Shown here: positions 1 to 9,359 of the stretch, piece by piece | Position numbering within the stretch: position 1 is the first letter of the stretch | Layout: each line of letters opens with the position of its first letter | Origin: an uncultured Chitinophagaceae bacterium | GTDB taxonomy: Bacteria > Bacteroidota > Bacteroidia > Chitinophagales > Chitinophagaceae | Direction: 5' to 3' | Length of the DNA stretch: 21,642 nucleotides | NCBI GenBank assembly: GCA_946885665.1 | Contig: CAMPGT010000031.1 | Coordinates: 1-21,642 of the forward strand | Program-made: the position numbers and the translations under genes | The notes under the pieces: generated by a model | What the model saw: only the letters and a program-made list of their open reading frames with translations | Databases searched by the model: none | What the model was told of the DNA's origin: nothing

Positions 1-1
1 T

Positions 2-3000
2 CCCCTTCCTGCACATGTGGTGGAAGGGACTGTTAAGGCCACGAATAGGAACGAACCCCTGGAAGGAGCCAACGTGATCATTAAAGGAACGAACAACGGA
101 ACCACAACGGCAAGAGATGGAAGTTTCAGGATCACCGCCGAACGGACCGCTGATACCCTGGTGATTTCTTCGATAGGATATGTAACCCAGGAAATTCCCA
201 TCAGGGGCAGGTCCGTTATCGACGTGGACATGGTCGAAGAATCGAAAAGCCTCGATGGTGTGGTGATCGTAGGGTATACTTCCCAGCGAAAGAAGGACCT
301 TACCTCGGCCGTTGGTATCGCAGATGTTTCGAGCATGCAAAAGAAATCGGTTACCGATGTGGCGCAGGCGCTACAGGGAAACGTAGCAGGCGTGAACATC
401 GCCGCCGGCAATGGCAACCCCGGCTCCAACATGCACATCAACATCCGTGGTATTTCTTCCTTTTCGGGAGATAATAGTCCGCTGGTGATTGTTGACGGCG
501 TGCAAATTGAAGGCGGACTTCGTGAGATGAATGCAAACGACATCCAGTCCATACAGGTGCTGAAAGACGCTTCATCGGCGGCGATTTACGGATCGAGGGC
601 AGCAAACGGCGTAATACTGGTTACCACGAAAAAAGGCGACAAACGCTCAGAAAGGGCAAAGCTCACGTACCAGAATTACGTTGGTGTGCAGATGCCTTAC
701 AAGGGCATCGACATAGCCAATTCAAGGCAGTACGTTGAAATACTGCAGCGGATGTACGGCAAGGATCTTGACGGTGACCCGCTGATACCGCAAGCGGCAA
801 AGGATTATCTCGCCAACCCGGGAAATTTCCAGGACTACGACTGGCAAAAAGAAATATATACTGCTGCACCTATGCACAGTCACGACCTTTCTATTTCTGG
901 TGGCGGCTCGTCGGGCACGTATAGGATTTCGGCCGGCTACGTTGACCAGCGGGGAATTACTCTCGCAACCGGCTACCGCAGGGCAAATGTGCGCGCAAAT
1001 TCTGAGTTCTTTGTCAACGATAATATTACTATCGGTCAAAGTATCTCGTTTGCAAAATCAACCACCAATAATGAACCCTATGCGTTCAGCAGGTCGGTAT
1101 ATTCGCAGGCAGTAAAAATGTACCCTTATTTTTCCCCCAAACTTCCTAACGGCGATTGGCAAACATCTTCCTTTTATTACGGCGGCGGCGACAATCCCGA
1201 GGCGCTGATCAGAAATCCGTTCCATTACAACAGCATCTGGAACGGCGACGAGCATGTCAGTGATCTGTCGGCAAACATGTACCTCGATGTGAAGATTGTG
1301 AGTGGTCTCACCTACCGGCTAAGTGGCTCGTTTTCGCAGGGCACATACCGTCGTGCCAATTATTTTGGCGACAAGGGTGAATTTCAGGATGAATATTTTG
1401 ATCCCAACTTGTCGCTCGAAGAAAGACAGTCCACTTCGTACAACTGGAATATTGACAATACGCTCAGGTATAAGAAAACGTTCGGTAAGCACGCTATTGA
1501 TGTTACCGCAGGTTTTATTGCGCAGCAATTTGGCGACAGGTACCTGGTTGGCGGGAAAGACGGATTTCTTTCTGACATCACCAGCACGCTCGACGGTCCG
1601 GGCGGCAAAAATCCATATGCCGAAGGCGGCTTGCAGGAAAGTGCGTTGGAATCGTGGATAGGCCAGGCATTTTATTCATATGATGATCGATATCTCTTCA
1701 CAGTAAATTTCAGACGTGACGGTTCGTCCCGGTTTGCAAGGGACGTACGATGGGGAAACTTCCCCGGTGTGTCAGCGGGATGGAGACTTTCCAATGAGAA
1801 TTTCTGGAAAGAAAGCAAGATCAGCGACATCATCACTGACCTCAAGATCAGAGGCGGTTACGGCGTATTGGGAAGGCAGAACCTCGGCAACTACGATTAC
1901 ACCGCAGTGCTAGACTACGTTCCGGTCGAATTTAACGGAAGCGTGCAGGATGGACTCATTACCGGAACACCGATCAACGAGGCGATTTCATGGGAAAAGC
2001 TCATCTCCAAAACCATCGGCCTCGATTATGAATTGTTTAATGGTAAAGTGAGCGGCTCATTCGACTATTACAACAACGACACGAAGGATATGATCATTGG
2101 CCTCCAGTTGGCGCCCTCGGTTGGTGGTGGAGAACTTCAGTCGAATATCGGCCGTATCAATAACAAGGGTTTTGAAATGACGGTTAACTATAACGACCAG
2201 GCAGGCAAAGTAAACTACTCAGTTGGATTCAATCTGGGTACTACTCACACGAAATTAATCAACTTCGGAAGAGAACTGGAAGAAAGCGAAAGCCCCGAAT
2301 GGGACGTTCCCCATGCTATGGAACTCCATCGTGGCGGTGGCATTGCCGAATTCTGGCTGATACGCACCAACGGAATATTTAAGTCCCAGGAAGAGATTGA
2401 GAATTATAAAAATTCACAGGGAGTGGTTATTCAACCGAATGCCCAACCAGGCGACATTCGGTTCGTTGATGCGAACGATGATGGTGAGATCACAAGTGAA
2501 GGCGACCGGCAATACGTGGGTACGGGTGTGCCAAAGGTGAACCTCGGCTTTAACTTTACCGCCAACTATAAAAATTTCGACCTCTATATTGGAGCAACCG
2601 GTGCTTTTGGCCAGGTCATTTATAATGCCATCAACTACCTGGTTGAGCAACCCTATGGATTTGGAAACTTCAGTACAAGATTGCTGGATGCTTATGATCC
2701 GGCCACCAATCCCGGTTCCAATTTTCCAAGACTGAATCCGGATGATGTTGATGTGAACTGGAACTCAAGGCCAACTTCCGACAGGTATATTGAAAACGGA
2801 GGCTACGTTAAGATCAGGAACGTCGAACTTGGCTACCAGATTCCCGCAGATCTTGTTCAAAGGATTAAGCTTAGTTCATTCAGGGTATTTGTAAGGCTGC
2901 AAAACCTCGCAACGTTCACGAAATATTCAGGCGCCGATCCGGAAGTAGGGTCATCACCATTAGTAAACGATGATCCGATCTGGACAGCGGGTCTTGACCG

Positions 3001-3055
3001 CGACACTGCACCGCAAGCCAGATCATTTCAGGCAGGCGTAAATATCTCACTATAA
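2..3055 (+). CDS. SusC/RagA-family TonB-dependent outer-membrane transporter (5' partial)
   Basis: This is the outer-membrane barrel that imports glycan or sugar ligands using TonB energy, working with the SusD-type lipoprotein encoded 11 bp downstream. The reading frame is open to the left edge, so the signal peptide is missing; the GTG at 17 is internal, not a start. Visible domains in order are a carboxypeptidase-regulatory-like Ig fold (residues about 5-80, with PLEGANVIIKGT and GTTTARDGSF), a TonB-box-like VVIVGY near residue 85, a plug domain with the SusC signature around NIRGISSF and LVIVDGV, the block LKDASSAAIYGSRAANGVI, and a long barrel rich in alternating aromatic strands. It ends GVNISL, typical of a barrel terminus. 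About 1015 residues are present, close to full family length. It is the first visible gene of a seven-gene + strand unit. The substrate cannot be read from sequence. Confidence 0.96.
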   Translation, partial: PLPAHVVEGTVKATNRNEPLEGANVIIKGTNNGTTTARDGSFRITAERTADTLVISSIGYVTQEIPIRGRSVIDVDMVEESKSLDGVVIVGYTSQRKKDLTSAVGIADVSSMQKKSVTDVAQALQGNVAGVNIAAGNGNPGSNMHINIRGISSFSGDNSPLVIVDGVQIEGGLREMNANDIQSIQVLKDASSAAIYGSRAANGVILVTTKKGDKRSERAKLTYQNYVGVQMPYKGIDIANSRQYVEILQRMYGKDLDGDPLIPQAAKDYLANPGNFQDYDWQKEIYTAAPMHSHDLSISGGGSSGTYRISAGYVDQRGITLATGYRRANVRANSEFFVNDNITIGQSISFAKSTTNNEPYAFSRSVYSQAVKMYPYFSPKLPNGDWQTSSFYYGGGDNPEALIRNPFHYNSIWNGDEHVSDLSANMYLDVKIVSGLTYRLSGSFSQGTYRRANYFGDKGEFQDEYFDPNLSLEERQSTSYNWNIDNTLRYKKTFGKHAIDVTAGFIAQQFGDRYLVGGKDGFLSDITSTLDGPGGKNPYAEGGLQESALESWIGQAFYSYDDRYLFTVNFRRDGSSRFARDVRWGNFPGVSAGWRLSNENFWKESKISDIITDLKIRGGYGVLGRQNLGNYDYTAVLDYVPVEFNGSVQDGLITGTPINEAISWEKLISKTIGLDYELFNGKVSGSFDYYNNDTKDMIIGLQLAPSVGGGELQSNIGRINNKGFEMTVNYNDQAGKVNYSVGFNLGTTHTKLINFGRELEESESPEWDVPHAMELHRGGGIAEFWLIRTNGIFKSQEEIENYKNSQGVVIQPNAQPGDIRFVDANDDGEITSEGDRQYVGTGVPKVNLGFNFTANYKNFDLYIGATGAFGQVIYNAINYLVEQPYGFGNFSTRLLDAYDPATNPGSNFPRLNPDDVDVNWNSRPTSDRYIENGGYVKIRNVELGYQIPADLVQRIKLSSFRVFVRLQNLATFTKYSGADPEVGSSPLVNDDPIWTAGLDRDTAPQARSFQAGVNISL

Positions 3056-3066
3056 AAATATTCAGA

Positions 3067-4623
3067 ATGAAAACGATCATTAAGTCGACATATAAAATCG
3101 CGCTTACCGTAATGCTCATCGGCCTGGCAGCGATCGGGTGCAAAAAAGATTTTTTGGACAGAAAAAATCCAAATGAGATCACTGCGGGAACCTTTTTTGA
3201 AACGCCCGACCAAGTGCAGCAGGCAGTAAATACGCTATACCCTGCAATAAATTCGGTACGTTCCATATTCGAACAGAATTCGAGAGGCGGCGATGCAACA
3301 TTAACTTCCGGCGCTTTCGACGTGCAAGTTGCCTATTTCAATTTTCAAAGCACCCCGGAAAGTGGTGACACCGACGGTTTGTGGGAAAACATCTATTCAA
3401 TGATTTATCGCGCCAATACTATCCTGGCCAACCTGGATCGAGCAGATTGGTCGGAGGATGCGGAGCTGAAAGAGCGTTTGAGGGCGGAAACGCTATTCTT
3501 CAGAGGAGTGGGGTACTTTTACCTCGCGCACATGTTCGGACAGGTGCCGATAATTACCTCACTTCCGGAAACAGAAGAAGACTATAATCCTTCAAAGGCA
3601 TCTTCGCCCGATGAAGTGTACGACCAGGCGATTGCAGATCTTACAGAAGCTAAAAACGGTCTGCCGGCCGAACAGGAAGACGTGGGACGCGCCACCAAAG
3701 GAGCAGCAACAGCTTTTTTAGGAAAAACTTATTTATACCGTGCGGGATACCTCGGGCAGGACGAATACAAAGCAAAAGCCGCAGCCGAGTTCAGGGAGGT
3801 AATGGACCTGGGTATATATGACCTGGTGGAGAAATACGAAGACAACTTTACCGATGCCAACGAAAACAACGAAGAATCCATCTTTGAAATTCAGTATGGA
3901 TATAATGGCGGTCTTGGCACGCCCACCCAGGACAGGACATTCAACATGGTGCCGGGAATCAGTTTCGAAATATTCCTGCGTCCGTCGCAATGGGTGATGC
4001 AAACAATGGCAACCGAAAAAACGATTGATGGCGAATATGATCCCCGGTATTTGCAAACAATTTATTTTGATGGCGGTCTTCCTTTGTTCGGCGTTCCGTA
4101 TGATGAGCTGGGAGACGGCATCAGCTGCAATGGTGGTGTGGGCGCAGGAGGTGCACCCGACGGTTCAAGCTCGAAAGACGGAGGATGGTGGCGCAAATAT
4201 CTTAATGTAAATTATAGCTGCGAACCGGCCATTACGACCGAAAGAGGATCTGAGAATAATGAAAGGCTGATGAGATACGCGGATGTTCTCCTGATGTATG
4301 CAGAAGCGGTTGCGGATACAGATCCTGCTGCGGCCAACGCTGCCATTAAGCAGATAAGGGACCGGGCAAACCTGCCGGTAAAAGCCTTTTCGGGAGCAGA
4401 AATCATGGAAGAGATCAAACACCAGCGAATATTGGAGTTCACCTACGAGAACATGCACTATTTTGATTTGATACGTTGGGGACTGCTGGGCGACGCACTA
4501 CAGGATCACGGAACCGCTCCCCAGATTCAGAATTATGATCCGGTTAAGCACAAATATTTCCCGATACCAACCAGTGAAATCAATAATAATACTAACCTTG
4601 AACAAAACGATGCGTGGAAGTAA
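3067..4623 (+). CDS. SusD/RagB-family substrate-binding surface lipoprotein
   Basis: This protein of 518 residues is the lid and ligand-binding partner of the upstream SusC transporter and should sit on the outer leaflet of the outer membrane. The N-terminus has a lipoprotein signal with the lipobox LAAIGC, giving acylation at Cys25, followed by KKDFLD, a typical SusD start. Family marks include RAETLFFRGVGYFYLAHMFG (about 140-160), the TPR-like helices, RYADVLLMYAEAV and IRDRANLP, then the QRILEFTYEN and FDLIRWG blocks near the C-terminus and the closing YFPIPTSEI. Its length matches the family. It follows the SusC gene by 11 bp and its last codons overlap nothing if the next gene starts at 4635. 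Ligand specificity cannot be predicted, since SusD pockets diverge strongly. Confidence 0.97.
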   Translation: MKTIIKSTYKIALTVMLIGLAAIGCKKDFLDRKNPNEITAGTFFETPDQVQQAVNTLYPAINSVRSIFEQNSRGGDATLTSGAFDVQVAYFNFQSTPESGDTDGLWENIYSMIYRANTILANLDRADWSEDAELKERLRAETLFFRGVGYFYLAHMFGQVPIITSLPETEEDYNPSKASSPDEVYDQAIADLTEAKNGLPAEQEDVGRATKGAATAFLGKTYLYRAGYLGQDEYKAKAAAEFREVMDLGIYDLVEKYEDNFTDANENNEESIFEIQYGYNGGLGTPTQDRTFNMVPGISFEIFLRPSQWVMQTMATEKTIDGEYDPRYLQTIYFDGGLPLFGVPYDELGDGISCNGGVGAGGAPDGSSSKDGGWWRKYLNVNYSCEPAITTERGSENNERLMRYADVLLMYAEAVADTDPAAANAAIKQIRDRANLPVKAFSGAEIMEEIKHQRILEFTYENMHYFDLIRWGLLGDALQDHGTAPQIQNYDPVKHKYFPIPTSEINNNTNLEQNDAWK

Positions 4624-4634
4624 AGAATAAAAGT

Positions 4635-7514
4635 ATGCTATTGAAAACAAGAATAACCGGTACACGGTTTCTATTTGCAAGCCTGGTAACATCGGTAGCG
4701 ATGCTTTTTTTCCAGGCAGCTTCTTACCGGCCGCCCGACATCGATCATGCAAAAGTGATCAGCAGCCTGAATGAACAAACGCTGAAAAAGGGGAAGGAAA
4801 TTTATGAACAGTCTTGTGTTGCGTGTCACGGTAAAGATGGTACCGCCTCACTGCCCCAGGCCAGATCGTTCAATAAAGACAAGCTGAGATTCGGAAACAA
4901 GCCGTATGATATGTGGAAGACCATTTCGTTTGGCGCAGGAATGATGGCCGCGCAAACCTGGCTGCAACCAGCCGAAAGGTATTATGTTATACAATACATA
5001 CGGGAGCAATTCATCAGAAAATCAAATCCGCGGCAATATTTTAAAATAACAGATGAATACCTGGCCACGTTGCCAAAATCGCAAAAGTCGATTGAACAAC
5101 AACTTGCCGAAACAAAAAAACAGGCGCTGAAAGGATCGCTCAAATATGGCCAGGAGTGGTTTATGCACCACAAAAGCAATTATGGCCCCGCGATACATTC
5201 GCAACTCGAGAACCACACCACTGCTTCCCTGACTGTGTCCCTCGACAAAAATGTTCAACTGGCTTACAGCCTTCTTCGCATGGGTACCGTAGCTGCATGG
5301 CAGGGAAATTTGAACGTGTCTGACACAAAATACAAGAGATACCGTGGGGAGGGAGAACCATTTATCGAAGGAAAAGAGCTCGATGGATTGCAACGCTGGC
5401 AATGGACGTACAATGGGAAGCTGGATTCGCTCGACCAAGCAACGGGCGTGCGCACACCACTCCCTGCTAAATTCATGGAATATCACGGCCATTACAGGAA
5501 CGGGAAAAAGGTGATTCTTTCGTATTCCATCAATGGAAGAAACATATTGGAGCTTCCCGCTGCACGAGGTTTAAAGAATAACATAGTTCTATCGCAAACT
5601 TTAAAAATCGGTCCGGGCGACGAGCAGGCCATTTATATTGGGCACTTGCAAGACAGCAACACATCTTATAAGAACAGTGTGGTGTTGTTGGATGGCAAGC
5701 CGGCAACGGGAAGCGAAGTTGACGGTCGCATTATAACCAGCAAAACCGCGGCGGGAAAATTTATAGCCGCAGCAATCGTTGGCAATACAAAAGGATGGAA
5801 ATGGAAATTCGATGACAGTAACCGCCTCCTGCTGACAGTTCCGGCATCGAATGAAACTATCACTGTTGAAGTGTTGCGTATGGCCGGAAAGGGACAGGCC
5901 GAATGGCTGGGTTTCATGGCGTACATGGAAAATGAATCCGCGTTGCCGAAGATTGCAGCACTGGATCAACTGGTAAAGGGAGGACCGCCTGCCTTCAACA
6001 AAAAAGTTGTTGTAAAAGGAGAATTAAATGTTGCGAGACCACATTTCGATACAAGGTATTTTGAGGATAAGGATAAGACGGCCAAAAGCAAGCTGGTAAC
6101 GCTGCCATCGGATTACCCGTATAAGGTCGATAACATCAGACTTCCGTTTGATAACGCTTACAACTCATGGGTCCGTCCTACGTCAGTTGGATTTAAGAGT
6201 GATGGCACACTCATCTTAACAACTTACATGGGTGATGTATGGGCTGCCAAAGGCATTGACGACAAGCTCAACGAAATAACCTGGCAACGCATCGCCACGG
6301 GGTTGTATGAACCGATGGGACTGAAGGTTGTTGATGATAATATTTACATTACCTGTCGCAATGGGATTACCCTCCTTCACGACCTGAATGGGGATAACGA
6401 AACGGATTTCTATGAAAATTTTCATTCGGATCACGATGTTTCCGCCTTCTTCCATGCTTTCTGTTTTGGACTGGAAACAGACAGTGAGGGTAATTTTTAT
6501 TACACAAAACCTGGCCAGTACACCAACAACAGGGATCCTGGCAACGTCATAAAAGTGTCGCCCGATGGAAAAAATTGGGAAAGCATTGCCACCGGTTTCA
6601 GGGTAGATAATGGAATAACGATAACGCCCGATGATAAAATATTCGTAAGTGACAACCAGGGTAATTGGACACCCGCAAATAAGATCAATTACATTGAGAG
6701 AGGAAAGTATTACGGCTATGTCCAAAACGTAATTGAAAAAGGATGGAGCCCCGATGGGATGGTGATCACAGAAAAAGACATCGTTAATGAGGTCATCAGC
6801 CCGGCAGTCATTCCGGTTCCCGACACCTTCCAGCCTCCTGCATTATGGATGCCGCAGGAATTTGATAATTCGCCCGGTGGTGGCGTTTGGAGCAACAAAA
6901 ACTGGGGACCCTACGGCGATCAGTTCATTCATACAAGTTATGGAACCGGATGGATGTACTGTTTTTTTCCTCATCAAACAGATGGCGCGATGCAGGGTGC
7001 AATGGTGGCCATGCCGTTCCAGTTCGATGCGGGTATTCAACGCGCAACCGTTAATCCCGTGGACGGGCAGGTTTATGTTACCGGACTCACTGGCTGGGAC
7101 GATGGCGTTTCTACAAAATACGGGGTGTTGTCGCGGGTTCGTTACACCGGCGGAAAGGGCCATCTCCTGAAAGATGCTGAAGTGGTGAAAGGCGGCGTTA
7201 AACTCACCTTCAATTTCACTATGGATGATGAAGTTTCGTTAGACAAGGATAGTTATGAGATCATGCAATGGAACTATAAACGTACCCACGAGTATGGGTC
7301 AGCTCACTATTCCCTAAAAAATCCCGGCCAGGAAGGAATGGACACTGTGAACGTTGATGAAGTGATTGCACAGGACGGCGGCAGTTCCCTGCTGATTAAA
7401 CTGAATGATATGTCGCCGGTACAAACGATGCGTATCCGGTTCAAAGTAAAAGGTGTTGATGGTGCCGTTGTAAAGGATGTGGTTTACCTTACCATAAATA
7501 AACTGCCGGAATGA
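4635..7514 (+). CDS. Exported cytochrome c / DUF6797-like / PVC-type dehydrogenase propeller fusion
   Basis: This is a large exported redox protein of 959 residues. I chose the ATG at 4635 over the in-frame GTG at 4614 because it places a normal signal peptide (about 1-30) at the N-terminus and avoids overlap with the SusD gene. A class I cytochrome c domain follows, with heme motif CVACH at 61-65 and a likely axial methionine at 103 or 104. Residues about 150-480 resemble the DUF6797 region found beside cytochrome c domains, with the YGQEW and SNYGP blocks. The C-terminal half (about 490-870) has beta-propeller features of the PVC-type putative membrane-bound dehydrogenase family: YEPMGLKV, DNGITITPDD, SDNQGNWTPANK near 670, and GGGVWSN. 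Such enzymes are thought to oxidise sugars or alcohols and pass electrons to heme; the substrate is unknown. The DUF6797 assignment is from memory of the family and is less certain than the heme domain. Confidence 0.8.
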   Translation: MLLKTRITGTRFLFASLVTSVAMLFFQAASYRPPDIDHAKVISSLNEQTLKKGKEIYEQSCVACHGKDGTASLPQARSFNKDKLRFGNKPYDMWKTISFGAGMMAAQTWLQPAERYYVIQYIREQFIRKSNPRQYFKITDEYLATLPKSQKSIEQQLAETKKQALKGSLKYGQEWFMHHKSNYGPAIHSQLENHTTASLTVSLDKNVQLAYSLLRMGTVAAWQGNLNVSDTKYKRYRGEGEPFIEGKELDGLQRWQWTYNGKLDSLDQATGVRTPLPAKFMEYHGHYRNGKKVILSYSINGRNILELPAARGLKNNIVLSQTLKIGPGDEQAIYIGHLQDSNTSYKNSVVLLDGKPATGSEVDGRIITSKTAAGKFIAAAIVGNTKGWKWKFDDSNRLLLTVPASNETITVEVLRMAGKGQAEWLGFMAYMENESALPKIAALDQLVKGGPPAFNKKVVVKGELNVARPHFDTRYFEDKDKTAKSKLVTLPSDYPYKVDNIRLPFDNAYNSWVRPTSVGFKSDGTLILTTYMGDVWAAKGIDDKLNEITWQRIATGLYEPMGLKVVDDNIYITCRNGITLLHDLNGDNETDFYENFHSDHDVSAFFHAFCFGLETDSEGNFYYTKPGQYTNNRDPGNVIKVSPDGKNWESIATGFRVDNGITITPDDKIFVSDNQGNWTPANKINYIERGKYYGYVQNVIEKGWSPDGMVITEKDIVNEVISPAVIPVPDTFQPPALWMPQEFDNSPGGGVWSNKNWGPYGDQFIHTSYGTGWMYCFFPHQTDGAMQGAMVAMPFQFDAGIQRATVNPVDGQVYVTGLTGWDDGVSTKYGVLSRVRYTGGKGHLLKDAEVVKGGVKLTFNFTMDDEVSLDKDSYEIMQWNYKRTHEYGSAHYSLKNPGQEGMDTVNVDEVIAQDGGSSLLIKLNDMSPVQTMRIRFKVKGVDGAVVKDVVYLTINKLPE

Positions 7515-8518
7515 TGAAATTATTGTTTATTATTTTTTATCTAATATGCAGCATGACTGCAAACGCACAACAACCCCAGTGGGTACAATACGAAGGATCT
7601 GGTGGTCCTGGAAAAGGCAAACACGTTGTTTTTGTTAGTGGTGATGAGGAGTACAGGTCGGAAGAAGCACTGCCCATGCTTGCGGCCATCCTTTCAAAAA
7701 GATATGGTTTCAAATCGACGGTACTTTTTGCCATCGACCCCAAATCGGGAATGGTTGACCCGATGGTGCTGAACAATATTCCTGGTTTGCAAAACCTGCA
7801 GTCTGCCGACCTGATGGTGATCTTCACCCGGTTCAGGGAACTGCCCGACGAACAAATGAAATTTATTGACGATTACATTCGTTCGGGCAAGCCGGTAATT
7901 GGATTGAGAACGGCCACCCATGCCTTCAATTATAAAAAGAATACAGGCGGCCCATATGCCAAATACGATTTTAAAAGCGAGGAAAAAGGATGGGAGGATG
8001 GTTTCGGCAGAAAAATACTTGGAGAAACCTGGGTTGATCATCATGGTCATCACGGGCACGAAGGAACGAGGGGACTGATAGACGGTATACAGCAGGATGC
8101 AAAAAATCCAATATTGAACGGCGTCAAAAACATCTGGTGTCCAACAGATGTATATACAGTAAGAAAATTGAATGGCGATTGCCAGCCATTGGTCTATGGC
8201 TTGTCAACCAACGGCATGACACCAGACGCGCCGGTAAATCTTGAGAAGTCGGTGATGCCGGTTGCATGGACGAAGACTTATACGAGCGAATCCGGTAACA
8301 CGGGCAGGGTATTTACAACCACAATGGGCGCCTCCATTGATTTGGTAAATGAAGATTTAAGACGCTTGCTGGTAAATGCCTGTTTCTGGGCGGTTGGACT
8401 CGAGAAACAAATACCGGAAAAAGCCGACGTGAGCTTTATTACGGAATACGAACCAACAATGTTCAGTATCGAGCTTTTCAAAAAAGGATTTTACCCTTCG
8501 CGATTTGAATTGAAATAA
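7511..8518 (+). CDS. Exported ThuA-domain protein
   Basis: The 335-residue product has an N-terminal signal peptide (about 1-19, ending TANAQ), so it should act in the periplasm. The rest matches the ThuA family, a class I glutamine-amidotransferase-like fold linked genetically to trehalose and other sugar use: HVVFVSGDEEYRSEEALP (38-55), the block RFRELPDEQMKFIDDYI, and KPVIGLRTATHAF. A cluster of five histidines lies at 177-183 and may bind metal. Start and upstream stop overlap as ATGA (7511-7514), so translation is probably coupled to the cytochrome fusion; a second ATG at 7514 is an alternative start. In Bacteroidota and Planctomycetota this family is often found with cytochrome c and dehydrogenase domains, as here. 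The reaction catalysed is not settled, so I give no enzyme name or symbol. Confidence 0.88.
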   Translation: MMKLLFIIFYLICSMTANAQQPQWVQYEGSGGPGKGKHVVFVSGDEEYRSEEALPMLAAILSKRYGFKSTVLFAIDPKSGMVDPMVLNNIPGLQNLQSADLMVIFTRFRELPDEQMKFIDDYIRSGKPVIGLRTATHAFNYKKNTGGPYAKYDFKSEEKGWEDGFGRKILGETWVDHHGHHGHEGTRGLIDGIQQDAKNPILNGVKNIWCPTDVYTVRKLNGDCQPLVYGLSTNGMTPDAPVNLEKSVMPVAWTKTYTSESGNTGRVFTTTMGASIDLVNEDLRRLLVNACFWAVGLEKQIPEKADVSFITEYEPTMFSIELFKKGFYPSRFELK

Positions 8519-8552
8519 CGCGCTTAACCGGCACATAAGTTAAACACGAGGT

Positions 8553-9356
8553 ATGAACTATCAATATGCGCTATCGGGCGATAACAAAATCTATTATCAT
8601 GAAAGAGGCTCAGGCGAACCGCTTGTCCTAATTATGGGTTTTGGTGCCGATGGAACCGTATGGAACAAGCATGTTGAGGTGTATGAAAAACATTTTCGCT
8701 GCATTATTCCCGATAATCGGGGCGTCGGATTTTCAGATCAGCCGAGAGGGCCCTACAGCACAAAAATGATGGCCGCAGATACCATTGCAGTAATGGATCA
8801 TGCCGGCGTTAAAGCGGCACAGATTGCAGGCATTTCGATGGGTGGCGCCATTGCGCAGGAAGTGGCGATCAATTATCCGGAAAGAGTGAAATCATTGCTG
8901 TTAGTGAGCACGTGGGCGAAATTTAATCATTACGCCACGGCAGTATATGAAAACCTGAAACACATTCGTGCTTCCGCTCCTTCCGAATATTTTACTGCGT
9001 TGCTGCAACTGTGGATCTACGCCCCGCCTTTTTATGAAACAGGATGGGAATCGTTGAAAAAAGATGCGGCTGAAGCAGGAAAAAAACCTTCTGCGCAATC
9101 GCGCGATGGGTTCGAGGGGCAGCTCGACGCGTGCATTCATCACGACAGTGTGGAAAGGCTCGGTCAAATCCGCGTACCTGCTCTGGTCACCGTGGGGATG
9201 ATGGATATTTTCACGCCTCCGGAATTTTCAGAAGTGCTTCACAACGGAATCAAAGATTCACAATTCAGTACATATCCCGAAGGAGGGCACGTTCATCACT
9301 GGGAAGATCTTGAAAGATTCAATCGCGAAACACTTGAATTTTTATTAAAGCATTAA
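8553..9356 (+). CDS. Alpha/beta-fold hydrolase, lactonase/esterase-like
   Basis: A 267-residue cytosolic hydrolase with no signal peptide. The nucleophile elbow is GISMGG with Ser95, the oxyanion segment is LVLIMGFGADG near residue 25, the DNRGVGFSD block lies at 54-62, and the rest of the triad is probably Asp218 (GMMDIF) and His246 (EGGHVHHW). The overall pattern resembles 3-oxoadipate enol-lactonase and related MhpC-type enzymes, so a lactone, ester or C-C bond could be the target; sequence alone does not decide. It is 34 bp after the ThuA gene, the widest gap in the unit, and 3 bp before the next gene. If the upstream dehydrogenase makes a sugar lactone, a lactonase role would fit, but this is inference. 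Confidence 0.88.
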   Translation: MNYQYALSGDNKIYYHERGSGEPLVLIMGFGADGTVWNKHVEVYEKHFRCIIPDNRGVGFSDQPRGPYSTKMMAADTIAVMDHAGVKAAQIAGISMGGAIAQEVAINYPERVKSLLLVSTWAKFNHYATAVYENLKHIRASAPSEYFTALLQLWIYAPPFYETGWESLKKDAAEAGKKPSAQSRDGFEGQLDACIHHDSVERLGQIRVPALVTVGMMDIFTPPEFSEVLHNGIKDSQFSTYPEGGHVHHWEDLERFNRETLEFLLKH

Positions 9357-9359
9357 GTT

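Noticed and set aside
4614..4634. Upstream GTG start for the cytochrome c fusion, overlapping the SusD gene
   Set aside because: The ATG at 4635 gives a normal signal peptide and a clean junction; the extra seven residues add nothing recognisable.
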